Positions 16,046 to 18,822 of a stretch of 18,822 nucleotides of DNA are shown piece after piece. Below the pieces are notes generated by a model. That model saw only the letters and a list, made by a program, of their open reading frames with translations, did not search any database and was not told the DNA's origin. Location of the stretch: NCBI RefSeq assembly GCF_001949145.1, contig NW_019091548.1:435754-454575 (forward strand). Direction: 5' to 3'. This stretch comes from Acanthaster planci (Eukaryota; Echinodermata; Asteroidea; Valvatida; Acanthasteridae). Position 1 is the stretch's first letter. Every line of letters begins with the position of its first letter. A program made the translations under genes and the position numbers.

Positions 16046-16571
16046 ACATTAATGAAATGTTAATGTTTACTACTGCTATTTTTCTAGTTTAATTTTTTTA
16101 AATGCTTCCTCAAAAATCCTGAATCAGCCTGCGCTTGTTTTAACAACCGTCAAACCTCTGGTTTTGATTTTGTTGTTGGTGAACGTACAGAGTAGTAGGA
16201 ATTAGCCGTTTAAACCCCACCTCCATTTTCCACCCAGTTTCCTCAAAACCCCTGGGTAGTACATCGACTCAAAAAAATCGGGGGAATCCCCTTAAAATCT
16301 GGAATTCCAAATTTTAACAATTTTCCCTGGGTACCTCATCGACCCCCAAAAATCGGCTTTAAAAATACCAGGTAAATATACACCTTCTGAGCCAACACTT
16401 CCTTTCACCCACTCGCGCGGGGATTTACCTTGACCTTTTGACCCTGGCGCACTTTTTCCTGTAAACAACTCGTGACCAGCAACGATCGCACAAACGATCA
16501 CTCTCAAACAAAAAAGGGATTTTCCTGTCGCTGTCTCGATAGAAAACTGAGAAAAATTTTAGAGACCTACA
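16046..16571. other. Non-coding block with a short ~75-bp repeat, upstream of the third PolB fragment
   Basis: CCCTGGGTA..(T/C)CATCGAC..(C)AAAAATCGG occurs at 16250 and again at 16325 (period 75 bp). The rest has no supported gene. TTGACCTTTTGACCCTGGCGCAC (about 16429) echoes the TTGACC...TTGACCCTGG wording of the element B terminal repeat. This could reflect a decayed Polinton end, but the match is short. Confidence 0.35.
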
Positions 16572-16580
16572 TATAAATAG
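16572..16580 (+). promoter_or_regulatory. TATA-box-like TATAAATAG
   Basis: A consensus TATA box lies 5 bp before the ATG at 16585, closer than the roughly 25-30 bp initiation distance. Either the mRNA starts inside the ORF or the ATG is not the used start. Confidence 0.3.
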
Positions 16581-16584
16581 AGAC

Positions 16585-16926
16585 ATGAGCAACCCGCAAC
16601 ACCGACCTCTACTATCGACCTTTAATCGATTTAAGAAGGCGTTTTTAGAAGATTTTGTCAAGCGGTACAATATTCCATTACCGGCACCCAAGCGTAAATA
16701 TCACACTAAACCCGAGCTCATTGAAGCCATACGGGCTGATCAAAAACAGTTTAGGTACCTCCCGCGTCAGTCATATCGGCAGCTTTTTAAAACGGTGCAA
16801 AAATATAATATTCCTTTTGCAAACAAAGACAGATATGTTAAACAGGACTTTATTGAAGCGATTAAAGCTTACACTCAGCCCGAGGAAATTGCGGAAGTTG
16901 ACATTAGAAACGTGAGGCGCTTTTAA
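16585..16926 (+). CDS. 113-residue protein with two SAP/HeH-like repeats, possibly the N-terminus of PolB
   Basis: The product has two similar units: 'FVKRYNIPLPAPKRKYHTK' followed by 'PELIEAIRAD', and 'VQKYNIPFANKDRYVKQ' followed by 'FIEAIKAYTQ'. Each is a short helix, a 'YNIP' turn, basic residues and a second helix, the layout of helix-extension-helix folds (SAP, LEM, HeH) that often bind DNA. There is also a basic N-terminus. The frame ends at TAA 16924-16926, but the polymerase-like sequence follows within 40 bp on the same strand. It may therefore be an N-terminal module of that gene separated by a nonsense change. I do not recognise it as a named family. Confidence 0.5.
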   Translation: MSNPQHRPLLSTFNRFKKAFLEDFVKRYNIPLPAPKRKYHTKPELIEAIRADQKQFRYLPRQSYRQLFKTVQKYNIPFANKDRYVKQDFIEAIKAYTQPEEIAEVDIRNVRRF

Positions 16927-16963
16927 GATAACTACCGCAATTGGGAATTGATACCCCGTTTCT

Positions 16964-17655
16964 TTGAATATGACCTCGTGCACTTTTTTTTTGGATTTTT
17001 ACAAAACTTTCATCGAGAAGAAAGCGTTGGAAGAACTAAAAGAAATTGGTTCGTACAAATTGCAAACGGCTCTAAAAGTGCAGTTTAGATTAGAAAAACC
17101 TGAAAAAACTGAATTTGGCGTATTTCCCTTTCCAAGCGACAACAATTTAGTCGCAACCAAAGCTGACGTGAAAGGGGCACTCGCTGAACAGAGGGAAAAA
17201 CAGATTGAGGACGTGGAAGCTCATACACAAAAACGTTCTGGTTGGATCTTTGATGAAGTAAAAGCTTTTTACATCAACGTGGTTGAATAAAACCCGGTGG
17301 GCGCGCTTATATCCCGCTACCAAAGTATTTGAGGGACAAAAAAGCAATCATAAACGTCCAAACCAAAAAGACCAGGAATGCATCAGATGGGCACTGAGAG
17401 CGGCTTTAAAGTTATATTCTGACTACGTTAAAAGTCAGTTAGAAACAAATTCAAATTACAAAATACATGACGAGTGAACATCGACTTACACATAAACAGA
17501 CGGTCTAAATTTTACAAACATAAGCTTTCCCATATCTCAGATCCCGGTGATCGAATCGCAAAATAATTTGGCAATCAATGTGTTTGGTTACGACAAAAAA
17601 GACGGTCTTTACATTCTTTATAAAAGTAAAAAAACGTCTGAACCTAATTCATTTT
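16964..17655 (+). pseudogene. Third Polinton PolB copy, N-terminal region only
   Basis: Recognisable blocks: 'ALEELKEIGSYKLQTALKVQ' and 'FRLEKPE', then 'QKRSGWIFDEVKAFYINVVE' (about 17229-17287), a broken 'CIRWALRAAL' (about 17379-17410), and 'FPISQIPVIESQNNLAINVF' with 'GYDKKDGLYIL' (about 17527-17619). This matches the N-terminal domain of Polinton polymerases: 'GSGW.F..V....I.I.....L.G..YI.LP' then 'CF.WA...AL' then '...ISINVFGYE....YPL'. The 'YIPLP'-type block and exact frames are disrupted. Homology stops at about 17650, before the exonuclease domain, where DIRS-type sequence begins. It does not overlap the part of element A's PolB present at 3624-4713, so it could be a separate element or a displaced piece. 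Confidence 0.68.
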
Positions 17656-17922
17656 AGGCCCATTGGGGCTTCAAATATCCGCTAGGCTGGGTTACTGGGG
17701 TAAATTCCCCCGCTGACCACACAGGCGCTGGATTTACGACCCAACTGTTTGGTTACAGCTTCATAGGCAGAACCAATGTGTGTGCTGGTCACTTTTGTCT
17801 GAGCAGTTTGCCAGGTCGGTTCGTTCGGTTTATTGTGGGATAAATAATCAGTGTTGTTGTAAATTTGCAAGGTATCCTTCGTAGGTTAGTCGTTTTCTAC
17901 ATTCTGCAATTTATTTGCAGCT
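17656..17922 (+). other. Presumed 5' region of the DIRS-type element
   Basis: No gene is visible. Moderate GC with a TTTATTTGCAG just before 17922 looks like a 3' splice site leading into the gag-like ORF. The boundary with the PolB fragment is set only by loss of polymerase similarity. Confidence 0.35.
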
Positions 17923-18822
17923 TTGGGAGAGGATATCACGTTTATTCAAGCCCCTTCCAGTTATTGGGAAAAGGTGCCACGGACAGCAAGAACAAAGCGG
18001 CGCACTGCCGGCGCTGAGGGTTCGAGACCAAGGGGGAGGCCTCGTTTGGACCGCATCGCGCCGGCTGATGTTCCGAGTGATTCCTCGGTGCCCGTCGCAC
18101 GGATGACTGCTGTTTCATCGGGTGAGACTTTTTCCATCCCGTCTGAGCTAACGCCGAGGCCGGTAGTGTCTATCGCATCTGCCCCTGATGGCCCGGCCTT
18201 TTCGGTTGCGTCTCCCCCTATTGTTCATTCTGTTCTGTCTTTTACCACTTCGTCGGGTGTAGGGGGTGGCGATGTCACGCCCCTAACAAGTGTTTGCGAT
18301 GATCTTGGGTCCGAGGTTCTCAACACCTTCGGGACAAAATTTGGAATGGGGAATTTGTAGATTTTGCGCTTCTTCTGCGGCCCTCTAGCAGTGTCAATAG
18401 TACCAGTGACTGCGTGTTTACTATTGGGTCGCGCGATTCCCCAGCATGGCAAATTCGTTCCCACAATCAACCCCCTCGGGTCACCTCAATTGAACAGTGG
18501 ACTTCGGCTTTTCTAATTTTTGCATCCATATATTTGATGCGGCACCCTACGCAGGCGAGGCAGCTGCTAAAATATGCCGACATCGTCCGTTCGGCTGCTT
18601 TTCGGCGAGTAGGTTATGGGTGGCGCGACTATGATATTCAATTCAGGTTGCGCCAAGCCCGCATGCCGTCTCGGTCGTGGGCCAGCATTGACGTTGAATT
18701 ATGGCTAACGTTGGTCGGTGCGCCCGTCCAACAAGCCATTTTTCGTCCCTATTCCAACCAGAGCAACCACCAACGGGCAATGGGTCACACCAATATTGGG
18801 GCAAGCCGCACCGCCCAGCGCG
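17923..18822 (+). pseudogene. DIRS/tyrosine-recombinase retroelement gag-like ORF, frameshifted, runs off the window
   Basis: The first frame (17923-18360) encodes a basic stretch ('RTKRRTAGAEGSRPRGRPR'), a Ser/Pro/Val-rich linker and 'DDLGSEVL'. A one-base shift near 18320 gives 'LRDKIWNGEFVDFALLLRP', 'SIEQWTSAFLIFASIYLM', 'HPTQARQLLKYADIVRSA', 'GYGWRDYDIQFRLRQARMP' and 'SWASIDVELWL' up to the edge. This 'L+.KIW.GEFVDF..LL' then 'W..AF..F..IY...HP..A..LL.Y...I' then 'W..YD..FR' pattern is common upstream of the reverse transcriptase in DIRS-like elements of invertebrates. RT and tyrosine recombinase would lie right of the window. The element class is inferred from memory. Confidence 0.6.

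Noticed and set aside
17697-17710. GGGGTAAATTCCCC as an operator-type palindrome
   Set aside because: Only the four-base arms pair; it is too short to support.
18225-18470. Minus-strand 81-codon open frame
   Set aside because: It is antisense to the gag-like ORF, with no motif.

Overview
This window reads as chromosomal DNA of a metazoan, most likely a marine invertebrate. At the left is the last coding exon of an oxysterol-binding-protein-related gene, with a 3' splice site and AATAAA signals. The rest is layered mobile DNA: Penelope-like, Maverick/Polinton, a small MITE-like piece and a tyrosine-recombinase (DIRS-type) retroelement. I see no bacterial features such as Shine-Dalgarno sites or operons. 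The species cannot be named from the sequence alone.

Layout. 1-500: a Penelope-like reverse transcriptase scrap. 1074-1216: terminal ORP exon, then 3' UTR. 2758-3119: a candidate 362-bp MITE with 15/16-matching terminal inverted repeats and a possible GTGG duplication. 3624-4713 and 12155-12647: the two halves of a decayed family-B, protein-primed-type DNA polymerase gene of an older Polinton (element A). Between them sits a second Polinton (element B, 4714-12154), bounded by terminal inverted repeats and an exact 6-bp target duplication TACGTT. Element B interrupts A's polymerase a few codons before its YTDTDS motif.

Element B, left to right: a terminal repeat with a tandemly duplicated 206-208 bp unit; a 47-bp tandem repeat; a possible death-fold protein remnant; a PC4-like single-stranded-DNA-binding domain; a small membrane protein; a Pro-rich/Cys-containing protein; a chromodomain integrase missing the region of its catalytic Glu; three virion-type genes, the last being the F54H12.2-like capsid protein; and, on the minus strand, the N-terminal and exonuclease part of its own PolB. 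An internal deletion joins the capsid gene directly to the PolB exonuclease region, which explains the 7.4-kb size. B cannot be autonomous.

Element A continues to the right with a convergent minus-strand integrase-tail remnant (12599-12834), a conserved small Polinton protein (minus, 13199-13473), a small membrane protein, a different-lineage double-jelly-roll capsid gene in pieces (13745-14942), and the Walker A start of a packaging ATPase (14959-15087). A repeat-rich block (15088-16584) follows. Then comes a third polymerase fragment, an N-terminus with an adjacent two-repeat SAP/HeH-like module (16585-17655), which runs into a DIRS-type gag-like ORF at the right edge. Nearly every element gene carries stops, frameshifts or deletions. 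The whole is a graveyard of at least two Polinton lineages plus retroelements, downstream of one real host gene.
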